From the NCBI GenBank assembly GCA_031308135.1, contig JAHLJT010000631.1:177264667-177328666 (forward strand): a stretch of DNA of 64,000 nt, written 5' to 3'. The position numbers and the translations under genes are program-made. A model generated the notes under the pieces. It worked only from the letters and a program-made list of their open reading frames with translations. It was not told the origin of the DNA and searched no databases. Within the stretch, counting starts at the first letter, position 1; each line of letters opens with the position of its first letter. Positions 1-12,179 of this stretch are shown piece by piece. Source of the stretch: Acheta domesticus (lineage: Eukaryota > Arthropoda > Insecta > Orthoptera > Gryllidae).

Positions 1-14
1 CCCCGCCGGTGAGT
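1..14 (+). other. possible end of an upstream exon with splice donor
   Basis: The window opens with a short GC-rich run followed by a strong donor-like GTGAGT at 9-14. The local sequence resembles the end of exon 2 of the ETS gene (GCCG before GTGAGT). It could be the 3' edge of an earlier exon of that gene, but only 8 bases are visible, so neither frame nor identity can be tested. Confidence 0.25.
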
Positions 15-41
15 GCTCTCGCTGCAGCTGCACGTTGCGCC

Positions 42-611
42 TAAAGCCTGTTTTACAAGATCATTTTTTCAGCCTTTTTCGCTAGTACAGAAAAGGGACC
101 GATCACACTGGATGTAATTTGTATGAAAAAATGAAGCATGCTTCATTTTTTGGTATAGATTTCATCCCGCGCTCCTGGCGTCACTTTTTCGAAACTTTCT
201 CTGGTTCGTTATGCGTGTGGTGCGATTTGTTACTTTTGCACAGTTTCGAGAGCGTTCTGATGTGTTGCATTGTAATGGGAAGTGATTATGTAGTGAGAAA
301 TAAATTATGTACTGTGTTCGAATGTAGTCATGTTCCGTAGTCAGTCCGAAACATAACCTAACTTAATTTGTTACCATAGATGCAATGTTCAAATGTTTGA
401 TCTTCAGCGCTTTTGCGGCGTCCGGAGGAAGTATTTTCATCACGATCACGTACACAAACCAGAAATGACTGTGTAAAACGCTGGAATCATGTTCATCCAG
501 TTTCGGCATCGAAACATAACGCGTAGAAACGAACGTCCTTTTTCCCTTCCACTTGCTCTACCGAAAATTATGAAAAAAGGATGAAAAAATGACCGTGTAA
601 AACAGGCTTAA
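42..611. mobile_element. terminal-inverted-repeat element, about 570 bp
   Basis: The left end (from 42, TAAAGCCTGTTTTAC) is matched in reverse complement by the right end (to about 610, GTAAAACAGGCTTA). The similarity runs roughly 30 bp inwards with mismatches and includes a shared ATTTTTTCA stretch. There is no transposase ORF inside, so it is a non-autonomous DNA element (MITE-like). It abuts the next inverted-repeat element directly. The family is not recognised. Confidence 0.55.
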
Positions 612-855
612 AGGTGGCTCGGTAGAGTCTGCATTCGCCGAGCAGCGAGCAACTGCTCGCCCAATTCCTAAGTGCTGATGTGTTCGGCGAATGTTTGCTT
701 CCTTTGATAGATCCAAGAGACCGACATGCGGTGGGTAGGGCGAGCATCGAATGTTCGTCACTCGGTAAACAGCAAGCAACTAATCCACGCTATTTGTGAT
801 GCGGCAAGCGGTTGTTTGCTACTCGCCGAATAACGAAAGTGTGGAGCCACCTTAA
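608..855. mobile_element. MITE-like element bounded by TTAA
   Basis: Inverted ends AGGTGGCTC (left, from 612) and GAGCCACC (right, to 851) are each bordered by TTAA (608-611 and 852-855). The interior is a loose palindrome of GCGAGCA/TGCTCGC-type words. A TTAA duplication is the hallmark of piggyBac-type transposition, so a piggyBac-mobilised MITE is possible. The left end has one extra A, which leaves the exact border uncertain. There is no coding capacity. Confidence 0.5.
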
Positions 856-1374
856 TATCATGCAGAGGCATACCTGGGTGTCCTGGCGCCCACGAAAAGC
901 ATAGAATTTGCGACCCTGTTAGGATACTTCAAATTGGGTTGTTGTTGTTCTTGTTGTTTGTCGTAGATGGTATGCTATTTGAATTATTTTTTGACTGAAA
1001 TTGCCTAAAACAAGTAATTTTGAAGAAATTCTCGTATTTTAATTACTCCCTTTATAAATTTGTTGTACCGAAACGCAAATACCCTCCAGAATTTCTCGAA
1101 ACGCCAACATTCCGTGATTAAATACGCAATTGACTACGCACCAAAATCTCTCACCCAACACACTGAAAGTAAAGTGGTCTGTAAATCAATATAAAGGGGA
1201 TGCTTCACACTCGTCTCCGATCAGCACGCACTTCTTAGGCAATTGCACCATTCCCGGTGCAGCTGCAGTGTTGAAAGCTTGAGGCTAATTTGGAGCGGCG
1301 CGGCGCCTATGCAATCGAAGCGCCTAATTTAATCCTTTTTGTGATCAGTTTTAGATGCCAGAAACCTTTTAATT

Positions 1375-1480
1375 CGGACAGAGGGGTCGCGGGTTCGAGT
1401 CCCGTCTCGGGCATGGTTGTATGTGTTCGTCCTTTCATCCCTTATTATCACCATATCGTTTCATGATCATACCATGACGT
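1375..1480 (+). repeat. tRNA-like SINE head fragment
   Basis: A perfect RNA polymerase III B-box-like core (GGGTTCGAGTCCCG, about 1391-1404) is followed by a non-tRNA body. No complete cloverleaf, acceptor stem or A box is evident around it, so it is not a functional tRNA gene. It differs downstream of the B box from the main SINE family of this window and may belong to a second tRNA-derived family. Confidence 0.4.
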
Positions 1481-2039
1481 TGAATCGAATACTGGTCGCT
1501 AATGGTCAAGCAGTTGATGCGACCTTAACAAAAAAATCTTTAAATGTCAAATGTTTTTTAAAAGTCTGGGTTAATTATTTTGTAACCTATTTTAAGTACC
1601 TAGAACGTCATTTTTTAAACCTAGAAGTCCCTAATTTCATAATTTTGATACCTATTTTAGGTGCCTAAATCATGATTTTTTTTGCTAGTGTTCCGAGATC
1701 TAGTTATAAGCGACAAACATTTACGTGTAGCCGTTCATCCCTTTATTTGTGTATCTCATGATTTCCCGCTGCATGAATATCATGCTGAAATAAGTAGAGT
1801 GCTGCAGGTTCGTACTTTTAATTCATTCCGTTTTCGAATTTAATAAAACATGTTACCTACAGAAGCAAAAATACTTCTGAACAAACTAATACAAAATGGT
1901 TTAAAAAGCTCACTGCTCAAGAACAACAATAAAATTATTTTTATAACACTGCGGTACGAAAAATCAGTCGCAGTGTGAGAATAAGCGTAATAACAAAATC
2001 AAATATTTTCTTTTTTAAGACAAAATCGAAAGTGTTTCG

Positions 2040-3100
2040 TTGTTTTTACATTCTCACACATACTTTGTAAGAACAGAAAGTTCTGTAATCGTGCGCCGGA
2101 AAATGGCGTATTTTCGGCAGAAAAACTCTTATTCCGGGGTCCCAATACCAAAACAGCGGATAAATTCAGTTGCTATGTGTGGTAAATTACTTGCTCAAAC
2201 ACGTAGAAGTAGCTAGAATCCTTGTTTTGTGGGTCCTCGATACAGAAAAATTGATTGATGATGAAACGTCTGTCTGTCCGTGTGTGGTCAACGCTAGTAC
2301 CTAAACCGTTCAGCCGATTTTCTCCAAAATGGATATGGTTCGATCTATCTGAACGAAGTCAATGTTTGTGGAATTTAAACCGCATGTTTTTATTTTTGAT
2401 GGTAATCTGATTGGAGACATGAAGTCTGAAAAACATTTTCAAGATTTTATCAAAAATGACACCGTTTCTTTACTAAACTTTCTCCACAGATGGCTCTAGA
2501 AAAACTTTTAAGAGAATCGTGCAGGTCTCATTTTCGTTGAAATTCTAGGTTTTTGAAAACTGCAAAAGTGCAATTTTTTGGAGGTCGTCCTACAACTATA
2601 TTATTGAAAATATTTTTCCTTAATTACATCTGTTTTTTAAAGACAGTCCTTGCAATAAGGTCATGTTCAATTTTTCAAAAATATGAGTAGTTTTCGTATA
2701 TTTTTGAGCGAAATATAGGCAATTTTAATTTTGTTTCACAAAAATCGCTCCTTTTTTCTTAATATTTTCTTCTCTTAAGTACCAAGGGATGGTAAAAAAT
2801 ATGGTACTAGCCCCACTTTCGGCAAACTCTCCATTTTTTCAAAAATTGCAAAAAGTTCACATTTTCAAAACAACAAAATAGGAGGAAGAAACTTTTGTCT
2901 CAAAGTCTGTTCCAAAAAAATCAATTCTTTTAAAAAGGTCAGCAAATATTTAGAGAAAGCTAGTAGATTTCATGTAACTGGTAAAAAAAATATATGTAAT
3001 TTCTAAAAAAAAATATTTTTCTAAAAACTGCTCCCAATTTTTTCTTCACACATTTTTCACGGATAGAAGGGTCGCTTAAAATAATGCCGCGGGTCTCATT
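2040..3100 (+). repeat. dispersed AT-rich repeat, copy 1
   Basis: Member of a family seen again near 7800, 33090, 62240 and 63444. Shared landmarks in order are: GGATAAATTCAGTTG, TTTTGTGGGTCCTC, a GTCTGTCTGTCCGT run, a TTCAGCCGATTTTCTCCAAAA-like line, a CGTTTAAGAGAATnGTGCnGGTCTCAT block and a CTACAACTA..ATATTnAA block. It has no ORF of note. This copy is uninterrupted at the GTGGGTCCTC junction and so serves as the empty-site reference for the insertion at 62.8 kb. The class is unknown. Confidence 0.6.
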
Positions 3101-5090
3101 CTCATTGAACTCTTTGAATTTTCAAAAATTTCTAGTTTAGAAACAATGCGAGAAAGCGTGTGCAGGTGACGCACCACTAGTTTGATTTTGCCGGAGTTCT
3201 TGGGTATCATTATAAAACTAGATTTTCTCACATGGTCGAGGCTGCAATAGTTTATTTTCATTTCAGTACATTTGGAACTAGTAATATAGATATTCAAACA
3301 AATATTTGAATTTTCAGTCAAAATCAAAACTTTAATTTTTTGTATTCTTCCTGATTTCGTGGATATTTAACGAAACCATATACACCAAGTATGGTCGACT
3401 ATTGTATAATCGTCTTTCAACTTCTGCGCTTATTGGAAATTAGTAATATAGATAACAATCAAATATCTGCATTTTCAGTCAATATCATAATTGATTCACT
3501 CTGCGGATTTTTCGGAGTTGCTGGATGTAATGAAACCATTCAGACTACTCGCATGGCCGAGGACTGCGTAGTTTTCTTCCACTTTGTGCGCGCGATGTAA
3601 ATTAGTAATATGGACGGGATATATAGCAGTGGTTACCTAGCATTCGACCGCTTCAGACACCTATTTGTAAGTTATTACGTAAAGTGACATGGTAATGGAA
3701 CCAAAAACACTAACACTGCTTGCTAAGAGCTATGTGTGATATGATATGAGATATATGTTCACATTGCATTTGCATTAATGACGTTAGTTCCTGTTTGGCA
3801 GAAACTATCATCAACATGTTTCATCCATTTCTTCTAAAATTTCCTGCCATCATTTCCTGCTGATATTTTTCAGATGTCTTCTGTGGGTATCCTCGTTCAT
3901 AAACCAAAAAGAAACATATCTATGTCCCTGTATAATGCCACTACACGGTCGAATAATGCAAGTTCATTTGATACAGTTCTTAGAACGTCGGCCGTGTGCG
4001 ACAGACGCTAACGCAGGCAGTGTGTCCGGACCTCCGCTCTGTCCGAGTTTATATCTCTTCGCCCTAAACAGCCGTCTTTGTCCGAACCGGAGTTCGGCCA
4101 AACGCGGATTCACTGTCACCGCATTCTGCTGTCTGTGGATACAAAACTGATGCGACTCTCGAACAGACTTTTAACTGGCATTTACGAAAGGCAAAGGTCT
4201 TTTCTCGTAAAAAAATCCACTGTCCTCATCCGGGTTTTAAAAGGTGTCCGGCACTTTTAACAGTTTAAATGTCAGTGAGTTAACTGTGCCCGATTCTCAG
4301 GTACTTGGTCTTTGGCCGTTGAATGAGAAACACGAAGTGGAGAGCTATCTACGGTCCGAAGACCAGTTTTTCGTAATCAGAACTTGTTAATCCTGCTTGC
4401 ATCAAGTGGGAAATGAGAAAAATAGGCCCCCCCAAAAAGGGCAGGAAGTGAGACAAAAGATGAAATCATACGCAACAAAAGAAAACGGCAATATCTCATC
4501 AGTTGTGCAAATGACTCCTTTAACACACTTTCTAAGTGTGATTGGTTGTGCGTATCAACGCCTTAAACATGATTTCATTATTCGATAATAAATAATAGTT
4601 ATTATTAATTATTGTCATTATTGCCATTATTAAAACTTTCCTTTAAAGCTCTATGAAATGGTAATAAATTGACCAAGGATTTCAGGCACAAAGGAATATG
4701 ATCAGTACCCAAAAGACAAATTAGTTTTTATTTCGGTACCTCCGTCCTAAATTGGGCCAAATATGTCTGTTCCATTCCACCTAACAAAATAAGATATGTC
4801 AGATACATTAATCTAGTCAGATACATTAATGAGTCCAATAAGTATTGTTTGATAATCATAAAATTGTTGCGGGGTAACGCGGGCACCACTTCAGCCCAAA
4901 ACCCGTTGATAAAAATCACATTAAATAATAATTATCCAGTATTTTCTAAAAGTAGCAAAAAAAGACCACAAATGGGGTGTTTATGGGGTTTGTGGCACCT
5001 CTAATTCCATTTTAAAAACTGTTTTCTTGGTGCCGATGTTCTTACATCGAAAACTACCTTTTTTCACTAAGCCATTGAATTCTATTTTTT

Positions 5091-5093
<3 letters not shown>
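3101..5093. other. AT-rich stretch, no gene found
   Basis: Only short chance ORFs occur here. A more GC-rich patch at about 3985-4110 has small inverted words (GTCCGGACC, CCGAACCGGAGTTCGG) but no recognisable product. The stretch probably lies in an intron or 5' flank of the ETS gene. Confidence 0.4.

Positions 5094-5158
<65 letters not shown>
5094..5158. repeat. (TA)n microsatellite
   Basis: An uninterrupted alternating AT tract of about 65 bp, expected to be length-polymorphic. Confidence 0.97.
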
Positions 5159-5160
<2 letters not shown>

Positions 5161-5394
5161 TAGATGCGTAGATGGTAAGAATAAATATGTATTTTGACCG
5201 TAAATGATCAATCATTATTGATATCAGGAATTAAAACTTCAGTATAAATACATTTATTTCTAGCTCATTCTCCTAAGATCTTATTTTTCCCCTAAGGTTT
5301 TTGTTTATCATTTTCTGCTTTTCATAAAATTTCCTCCTGTTTTTTATGAACTTTCATTCGTGAAATAGTCAATATAATAAAACATTTCCAAACC

Positions 5395-5720
5395 ATTCTG
5401 TCTCAGGGAACCTCTGCAGCTCTTTTGACACTAGTTGTAACAACGTGAAAGTATCCGAGGGATTGACGAATTGAGATCCACAATCATCTTGACCCCGCAC
5501 GACAAAGATATGAAGCTGCATTGATTTTACTTTCTCGCATACTACATACTTTAGGATAGAGAAAGTTATGTAATACTGCAGAGAAAAACGGAGATTTTTC
5601 GACAGAAAATCTCTTATTATGGTGTCCTGACAACGGCAGCTTGTACTTAGGCTGCACAATTGCACAGCTCGGAGATAGAATCGAAACAATTTTATAATAC
5701 GTTTCCATTTATTGGCATTT
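5395..5720 (-). repeat. probable fragment related to the dispersed AT-rich repeat
   Basis: The block with GAGAAAGTTATGTAATACTGCAG and GACAGAAAATCTCTTATT resembles 2045-2140 of copy 1 (GAACAGAAAGTTCTGTAATCG, GGCAGAAAAACTCTTATT). The overlapping minus-strand reading frames look like by-products of the repeat rather than a gene. Boundaries are approximate. Confidence 0.35.
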
Positions 5721-5759
5721 AATATTCGAAATGTTCCAGCAATATCGGTGCACATGAAA

Positions 5760-7799
5760 TCATTTTGAAATCAGAGTGGCCCTCGAACGCCGCCTCTTGC
5801 GTCTGGTTGCAGTCACGCAGCGCGCCTCTTAAGCTCTCACACAGCACTGGCCGCGACCCATAGCAAGTGTTTCTCATAATAATTCACATTTTAAGAATCA
5901 AACGTTCGGTAATCAAATTTAATTATGTAATCATTAATCTGCAGCAATTTAAAAGAAGGCATGAAAAATAAAATTATTGAAATGTATTATTAATATAATT
6001 TAAGAATAGTTCAGGAAGTGTAAATAATTTTCTTAATTGTCTTAAAATGAATAAAAACAAAGATCCCTATTGTCCCTGACATCTACTTTTTGTTAATTGA
6101 AATATTCACGACTCTTCTAGGTGGATGAATATCTGAATTTAGAACTTGTCAGAGGATTTCTGCAATGATTAAAATGACCCCAAAAATTCTAAGAGTAAAG
6201 ATTGTATGAGAATTTTTGTGCAACCAAATTGTAATTTCAATTATTTAAATTGTAATTGACAAAAAAATGGATTCTACAATATCTTTGAGTATGGAACAAT
6301 CATTTCACTGTGCTGCTAGTGTGAGAGAATTTGACTTTACACGCGTGTGGTCTAAAAAAATTGGCAATGTGTTTGGATCTTGTTAGTTTATACAAGTCAT
6401 TGATTAATATAACGAAATGAATATTCGTCAACGCATCACGACAAACAAGTCTACAACTTAAGAAGATGAAAAATTTATTTGTAAATTCAGCCAAACAAAC
6501 TACAGCTAACATAATATTGTGAAAACAGGTGATGTTTTTAAGAACCAGTGATGAAAATATACTCTTTCAGTAACAAAACAAAAGGGGTGAATAAGGCAGT
6601 ATGAAAAAAATATTATGTACAGTCTCATAACCTCCATTTACTACATATTTTACTTTACACACGTGAAGGGAGCAGATTAAATGTAATATTATTCTCCGGT
6701 CTGCATAAACAAATTATATTCTTTGAGAAATGTCAGTCCCTGATCAGGAAGCAGACTTATTTCCTAGAAAGTTTTCTCGGAAGCGACTTATTTCCTTGAA
6801 AGCAGACTCTATTTTGCCGGGTTTCGTGAAAAGCACCTGTACGTCAGGCTGTGAGCGAGAGGTCAGGCACGTATTTTGAGCAGCGCCGGTGGCGACATGG
6901 AAGAACGCTTTCACTCACACACAGCGCAGAAATAGCAAGTGGCTCAGTCACTCCGTGTAAGGATTGGTGTTCGACGTCCCCAAACAACACAAATGGATTT
7001 AGACATTTCCATTGGTGGGAGAGCTATGGCAAAAATTAAATACCCATTTATTAGACAGCACGGTGAAGAATCCATTCACGAAGCTCTTTCGTATTGTTTC
7101 TGTATCACTAATTTACTCAAAAGGGAAAATGTAGTTACCATTTGTATTGGAAAATGTTAAGCATCACTCTCTCCGAACAATAATTTGTTGCTTGCTATGT
7201 TTAGTGTTACTTGTCTTGATGTAAATCTGATCGTAATTAATGCTTAATTTTTATCACCATTTAAATTATATACTTAACCAGAACTTGTCAGAGGTTTATA
7301 GTCTTCACTTAATTGAAAGAAGCATTACACACTTCTATGTTTACTGTATGACACTAGTTCTGTTGGACACTAGCTTGTGAACTTGTCACTTTCCTTCGGT
7401 TATACGCAGTATGGAGGAAAACTACTATTGAATTCTATATAAAATGAGGTCTAGAATCTGATAAAACACTTTTTGGCTCCCCTGAGACAAGGTTTGTTTT
7501 ACCATGTGTCTAGATTGATGTGTGTATGTGGATGGCTATGTGTTTTCCGTAGAGCTCGAGCAGATTAGAATCTTTTGAGATCTAATTCAGTACACTTGTT
7601 ATCAGTACCGACTATTAGTTCTGTTTCGAATATCTTTAAGGGTGGTGCAAGTGGAAAGGATATACACTGTTTTGCACAAAAAACAGTAAAAAATAGTAAA
7701 GATCGCCACTTTGGCCTAAATTCTGGGAACTGGGACAATGCGATAATGCTTTACGTGAATCCCAGTCCTCACCAAACACATTCTCTAGAATATTCCTTC
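5760..7799. other. AT-rich stretch, no gene found
   Basis: No coding region can be supported. A moderately GC-rich patch at about 6845-7000 contains short ORFs without recognisable motifs. From about 7440 the sequence grades into another dispersed-repeat copy. Confidence 0.35.
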
Positions 7800-8282
7800 C
7801 TAATAGTCCGTCCCGTCCGTCCCGCCCGTAGTGGCAAATCCATTCAGTCGATTTCTTCAAAATTGATATTCCCTTATCGATATGGTTGATATCGCTGCTG
7901 TTTGAATTTGAAATTGTAATTTTAATTTTACTGGTACTTTACATAGAGCCCCTGGGACATTTCAAAATTTTCAGAAAAATGGCTACATCCCTTTTGTTAA
8001 TTTTTTTGTTGGATTGTGTGAAGGAGTTTTAGGAGAATGGTGCAGGTCTTATGTTGGTTGAAAACCCTGAATTTTCGGAAATTGCAAAAGTTCAAATTTT
8101 TTTCGTAGTCTTCCAACAACTAAAATATTAAAGATAGACATTTTTTCCTTGATGAAATCTGTTCCTCAAAAATAGATTTTGAAATACGGCTAAGTATATT
8201 TCCAAAATTTGAGTACTTTCTCGTAATTTTACGTGAAAATACGGGCGAGAAAGTACCTCCTGTTTTAGCACAACTAGTTACT
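7800..8282 (+). repeat. dispersed AT-rich repeat, copy 2
   Basis: It shares with copies 1, 3 and 4 the ordered landmarks GTCCGTCC.., CAGTCGATTTCTTCAAAA, a GGGACATTTCAAAATTTTCAG line, GTGAAGGAGTTTTAGGAGAATGG and CAACAACTAAAATATTAAAG. It ends with GAAAGTACCTCCTGTTTTAGCACAACTAGTT. The last landmark (TTTTAGCACnACTAGTT) recurs at the end of the 64-kb copy and marks the 3' border of the family. Confidence 0.65.
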
Positions 8283-8344
8283 TATGTAAACAGTGAATTT
8301 AAGCTTAATATCATTCTTGTAGATTTCAGAAGTCATTCTATAAA

Positions 8345-8960
8345 CTATTACATATACTGTTCGAGGGAGCAGCACCGGACGGTCGGGTTGATGGGATGGC
8401 TGCTCCCGCACTCTAGCACCCGATGACGTCTCCGCCCTCGCCCTAGCTTTCCTTCCAGCAGGTCCCAGCGCCTTTCGAATTTCGCTTCGGCTCGCGACGG
8501 TCTTTGAAAATGACCGTCATAGACCACATCATAAAGTGAAGTGGCGACGATTGGACAACACGATTGACACGTGTATCTCCTTTCGGTTGCTACTTGGCTG
8601 TTCGGGAGACCACGCGTCCTAGGCACAGGTGCCAACGTTTCGGCCGACATTCTGCAACCTTCCTCAGGACGAAATGCGCGGAGATGATAAGCGGCACGAA
8701 TTGTGGAGGGTTAGGTTCCCCACCATCCATGAGCTGTCGCGACTGGGCGTCCTGGTGAAATATATGTTTCCAGTCCTCATGGAGACGTAGGCATTGAGGT
8801 TCGGAGGATTTTGTAGAATTTGCACGGCCTCCTTTACCTCTTAGAATAGTGACTTAAACGTTGGCACCTGTGCCTAGGACACTTTGTCTCCCGGACAGCC
8901 AAGTAACTATTGACTCCGGCCGTGGAAACCTATGCTCTCCTTTTGGCTTTCCAAGCGGAC
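8345..8960. mobile_element. inverted-repeat element with hammerhead-like motif (Penelope-terminus-like)
   Basis: Two arms in opposite orientation share about 50 bp: 8598-8637 reads out as the reverse complement of 8866-8917 (GTTGGCACCTGTGCCTAGGAC, then CTCCCGnACAGCCAAG). On the minus strand, 8667-8638 carries CTGAGGA, a stem GGTT/GGCC and GAAACGTT, the order seen in hammerhead cores of Penelope-like retroelements. The same layout recurs at 40.1 and 41.0 kb. There is no ORF for reverse transcriptase or GIY-YIG nuclease, so it would be a terminal fragment or a non-autonomous derivative. Confidence 0.45.
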
Positions 8961-10968
8961 TTTTGATAACGCCAATGCAGTATGGTAGATTGCAGTTTGC
9001 TAAAATTTATGAAACAAAACTGTGGCCGAAATAATTTTCTTTACGAGGAGGACTGAGTGCTGGTCAAATTTATAAGTTCAACAGCAACGCACGTATACAC
9101 AGCCCAAGAGATCTGATATGGCTCACTCCGAAGTAATTTCTTCTCTCCATCAGAGACCTGAGGTGCTGCTTCACCTCAAAGTAATTTTTCGTCTGTCTCT
9201 CCTCACTTCGCCCCGCTATTATGAAACCTCTCTTCTTTGTGTCCAAAAATTCCCTCTTTTAATTTCTTCATTCGTCTTCAATTGCTGCGGTTTAGCCTGT
9301 GCGCGAGTGTCTAGTTTCTGTTAAAGTCTGATTCGTATGTAGCGTCTAAGGATTTCGGATTCAATGATTGGTGCGAAATATCCTTATTCTGGAACATTCT
9401 GAGGGATGCACGTGACCATGTGACATCATGAAAAGTTTGAGTTCTATTTTTTGAGTTCAGCCCTCTGTCTTTAGCTACAGAAACTTCCACTAATTCTATG
9501 GTGTTCAAGGCAACTCTCTAGAAACTTCTTCTTTACTACCTAAGTAACAGAGCTGTGCGTAACGAAAGCTTGGCACTCCTTTGGCCAACTGGCGCCTGCC
9601 TAGTGCGATTGCATAGTAGTATATACGGTTCAAAAGCTTACACTTTGCTGGCTGAAATATCGAACAATCAAAGGTAACACCACGAGTGAAATGAAAATAT
9701 CCAATAAATTTGTTCTAGAAATTTCAAATAAATTTGTCCTAAAACATGCATGTTTTTCAATCAGAGAAAATGAAAGAAAGTTACTTGCTTAGGTGATAGT
9801 GATTTGGAAGAGCTAAAACAATGCACAGGAGTATTTCCCCAATAAGCAAATAGAACACTCATGCCCAAAATAGGATTCGAAACTGCGTTACTCGCAGCTA
9901 CGGGCTATCGCGATAAACATTACGCACGGTGACCTGCTTTTGTTAAATTATATTGGGTAAATATCATGAGTCATCATGATTAATATCATGTGAGTCATCA
10001 ATAGTTTTCTAAAATATTACTCGTGCTTTCCAAATTCTTAGATAAATGTGAAGACACTACCACTAGGTTACGGTGCCCTTCTATTGTTAAACGCTATTGA
10101 TGGTCATTTCGCGAGTGAAATAGTTTTATGTAAAACTTCTTGGGCTTTATTTGTAAAAATAATTAAGGAGATGTGTTATTTGTGACTGATGATGGGATAA
10201 ATTTGTCTTCTAAATGTCGCATAATGTGGTTTTGTAACCCCAAGAATAGTAATTTATTATATTAGACGAGGTATCTTTATCGCCATGTGTAATTTTTTAT
10301 TTTATTTTATTAAATACAATATTAAAAGAACGAAATATCTTACGTACCTAGTAGTTGAAGGAAAGCATGCAAACAACAGAAAGCATTTAGATTTGCACAA
10401 CAGCGCATTCTTTGAGTCGTATTATAAACTACTTCAACTTGTAGGAGCCAATTAGACGCTTATTCCCGGCAAGAGCGCAGCATGCACATAAAATAGTAAA
10501 TAAAAACATTTTTAACACCCAATGGTGATAAAGACGGGCTGTAACAGCATAATATTGACCATTAAGAAGCTTATTTAACCATCTGAATAAAATAAATGAT
10601 TGTTAACAGTCTCATGACTGTGCAATATCTAAATCCTGAATCTGTTCGTTACATAATGGACAAGAAATGTTAAAATAATTGAAAGTGACGGACAATGCAA
10701 TTAAGTAATTGAAGACGTTGGGGCAATAATATACAATGCCACATTTCTGATAAAATTGAAATATTAGTGTATTTCGACGCCCCATAGATGTAACTAGATG
10801 TTAGGTTTTCATCTTAAAGATCCGCCACAAGAAGGCAGTGATATTTGTAAATGAATGTTCTTTATCCCTATGTGTAGAATGCAATGTCTAAACCTTTACT
10901 CTCCGTTTTCTCAAAACTTATTGCGGCATAGCATATTATTGCCCCGAGGTCTTCAATTGTAATGGTTG
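8961..10968. other. AT-rich stretch, no gene found
   Basis: No coding, RNA or mobile feature can be supported. Small ORFs at 9118-9324 (+) and 9311-9508 (-) have no recognisable motif. Confidence 0.4.
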
Positions 10969-10970
10969 TA

Positions 10971-11218
10971 TACTGCGATTTCTCCAACTTTTCCCCTCAA
11001 GGCCACTCAAATCCCATCTTCGCGATGGAATATGTCACTGCATTTCGCGTCTTTCTCGGTCTTGCCGGTAGAAGTCGCATGATCGCGAGCACTGCTTGAT
11101 ACGGGATCATGCGAAATCTAGCGGAACGACTGAGAAAGATGCGAAATACCGTGACATATTTCATCGCGAAGATGAGATTTGAGTGGCCTTGAGGGGCAAA
11201 GAGAGAGAAATCGCAGTG
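10971..11218. mobile_element. palindromic MITE 1, TA target duplication
   Basis: The element is bounded by TA at 10969-10970 and 11219-11220, with inverted ends TACTGCGATTT and AAATCGCAGTG. Almost the whole element folds on itself: the left half (CTTCGCGATGGAATATGTCACTG...) is the imperfect reverse complement of the right half, meeting at GAGCACTGCTTGATA. It shares ends with MITEs 3 and 5 and interior with MITEs 2, 3 and 4. It ends 43 bp before the acceptor of ETS exon 1. The mover is probably a TA-specific (Tc1/mariner-type) transposase, not encoded here. ORFs across it are by-products of the palindrome. Confidence 0.85.
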
Positions 11219-11263
11219 TAGTGAAACGGCTGTAGTGCCTTGAGTGAAGTGTGCCTTGTGCAG

Positions 11264-11610
11264 GACGAGCGGCGGCGGCGCGGGCGGCGGCGGGGGCACG
11301 TTCCGGGAGCTGGGCATGCGTCCGCGCGCGGCGCCGGCGCCGGCCGACGACGGGCTGCTGGTGGTGGTGCGCGCGGGGCCCGACGAGGGCCGCGACGGGG
11401 CGCCGGCGGGCGCGCTGCGCGGGGTGCGCGCGGCCGCGGGCGCCGGCTGCGCGTGGCTGCTGCGCGCCCCCGCCCCCGCGGCCGACACCGCGAACGCGCC
11501 TGCGCCCGGCCCGCCGCCCGACGCCTGGCCCGCGGCCGACGCCGCCCTGCGCGCGCGCGCCCTCGCGCTGCTGTGGGCCCTGCTGGGCGAGGAGCGGCTC
11601 GTCAGGCTCG
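11264..11610 (+). CDS. ETS-family transcription factor, exon 1 of the visible part
   Basis: This internal coding exon is defined by acceptor TTGTGCAG (to 11263) and donor CTCG/GTGAGT (GT at 11611). It enters in phase 2 and leaves in phase 1. It encodes about 115 residues, rich in Ala, Gly, Arg and Pro, ending near RLVRLG. It contains acidic and hydrophobic patches (DDGLLVVVR, LALLWALLGEE) but no domain I recognise. Third positions are almost all G or C, in sharp contrast to the AT-rich flanks. The donor phase matches exon 2, so joining them keeps the frame. The acceptor has a weak pyrimidine tract and lies just past MITE 1. The N-terminus must be encoded upstream, partly outside the window. 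Confidence 0.7.
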
Positions 11611-11777
11611 GTGAGTACTTAACGCCTTACAGCACTACACAAGGAATTAAAATGCTACAAGATTCCTATTGCAGATTCAACTTCGTTCCTATTTCAAGAG
11701 CCGCCACGGGATACACGGATACACGGGATACGCGGAGCCTAGAGCCTGTCTCGACTTGGAGAGAGCTCTTCTTTGAG

Positions 11778-12030
11778 AATTGAAGGGCTCAGTAGAACAA
11801 GCAGCTATCCCATTTTTTTGTGAAATTGAGTTATTAGCATTAAATATAACTTAAAATAGTATTATTTTGGTGTAATGTTATTTCGATCCAGTAAGGACTT
11901 GCATGCAAATGTACTGTGTTAAAAGTTTAAAAATGTACTAAGTTATAATATGAAACTTCTAGTAAAATTCTCAATATCTCAGAACTAGGCCATTGAGGGA
12001 TAGCTTCTTGGTCTTCTGAGCCCTTCAATT
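11778..12030. mobile_element. MITE-like inverted-repeat element
   Basis: The left end AATTGAAGGGCTCAGTAGAA and the right end (reverse complement AATTGAAGGGCTCAGAAGAC) match over about 35 bp with few mismatches and extend to AGCTATCCC. The interior is AT-rich and non-coding. It sits 168 bp after the donor of ETS exon 1. It is a different family from the TA-flanked palindromic MITEs, and its target duplication is not clear. Confidence 0.7.
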
Positions 12031-12179
12031 GCCCCCTGGAAAGCAGTAGGTACTGCGGCACTGGCGGATCCATGGGGCCATGCCCCCCCTCAAAAAAGGT
12101 GTAGTTTTCATTTGTTGCCCTCTTTTATACGGCACATTTCGATTTCAATATTTATATTAGAATTATATATTTATTTAAA

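Noticed and set aside
1385..1415. tRNA gene
   Set aside because: Only the B-box/T-arm part is intact; no acceptor stem, D arm or anticodon arm can be drawn upstream. It is a SINE head.
5369..5755. 128-codon minus-strand ORF
   Set aside because: Overlaps a segment similar to the dispersed repeat; no recognised motif and another frame is equally open.
8345..8960. Protein-coding reading of the GC-rich 8.4-8.7 kb block
   Set aside because: The block is the arm of an inverted-repeat element; ORFs on the two strands overlap and share no known motif.
10997..11488. 163-codon minus-strand ORF over MITE 1 and exon 1
   Set aside because: It runs through a MITE palindrome and the antisense of a GC-rich exon; no motif, and the plus strand has matched splice phases.
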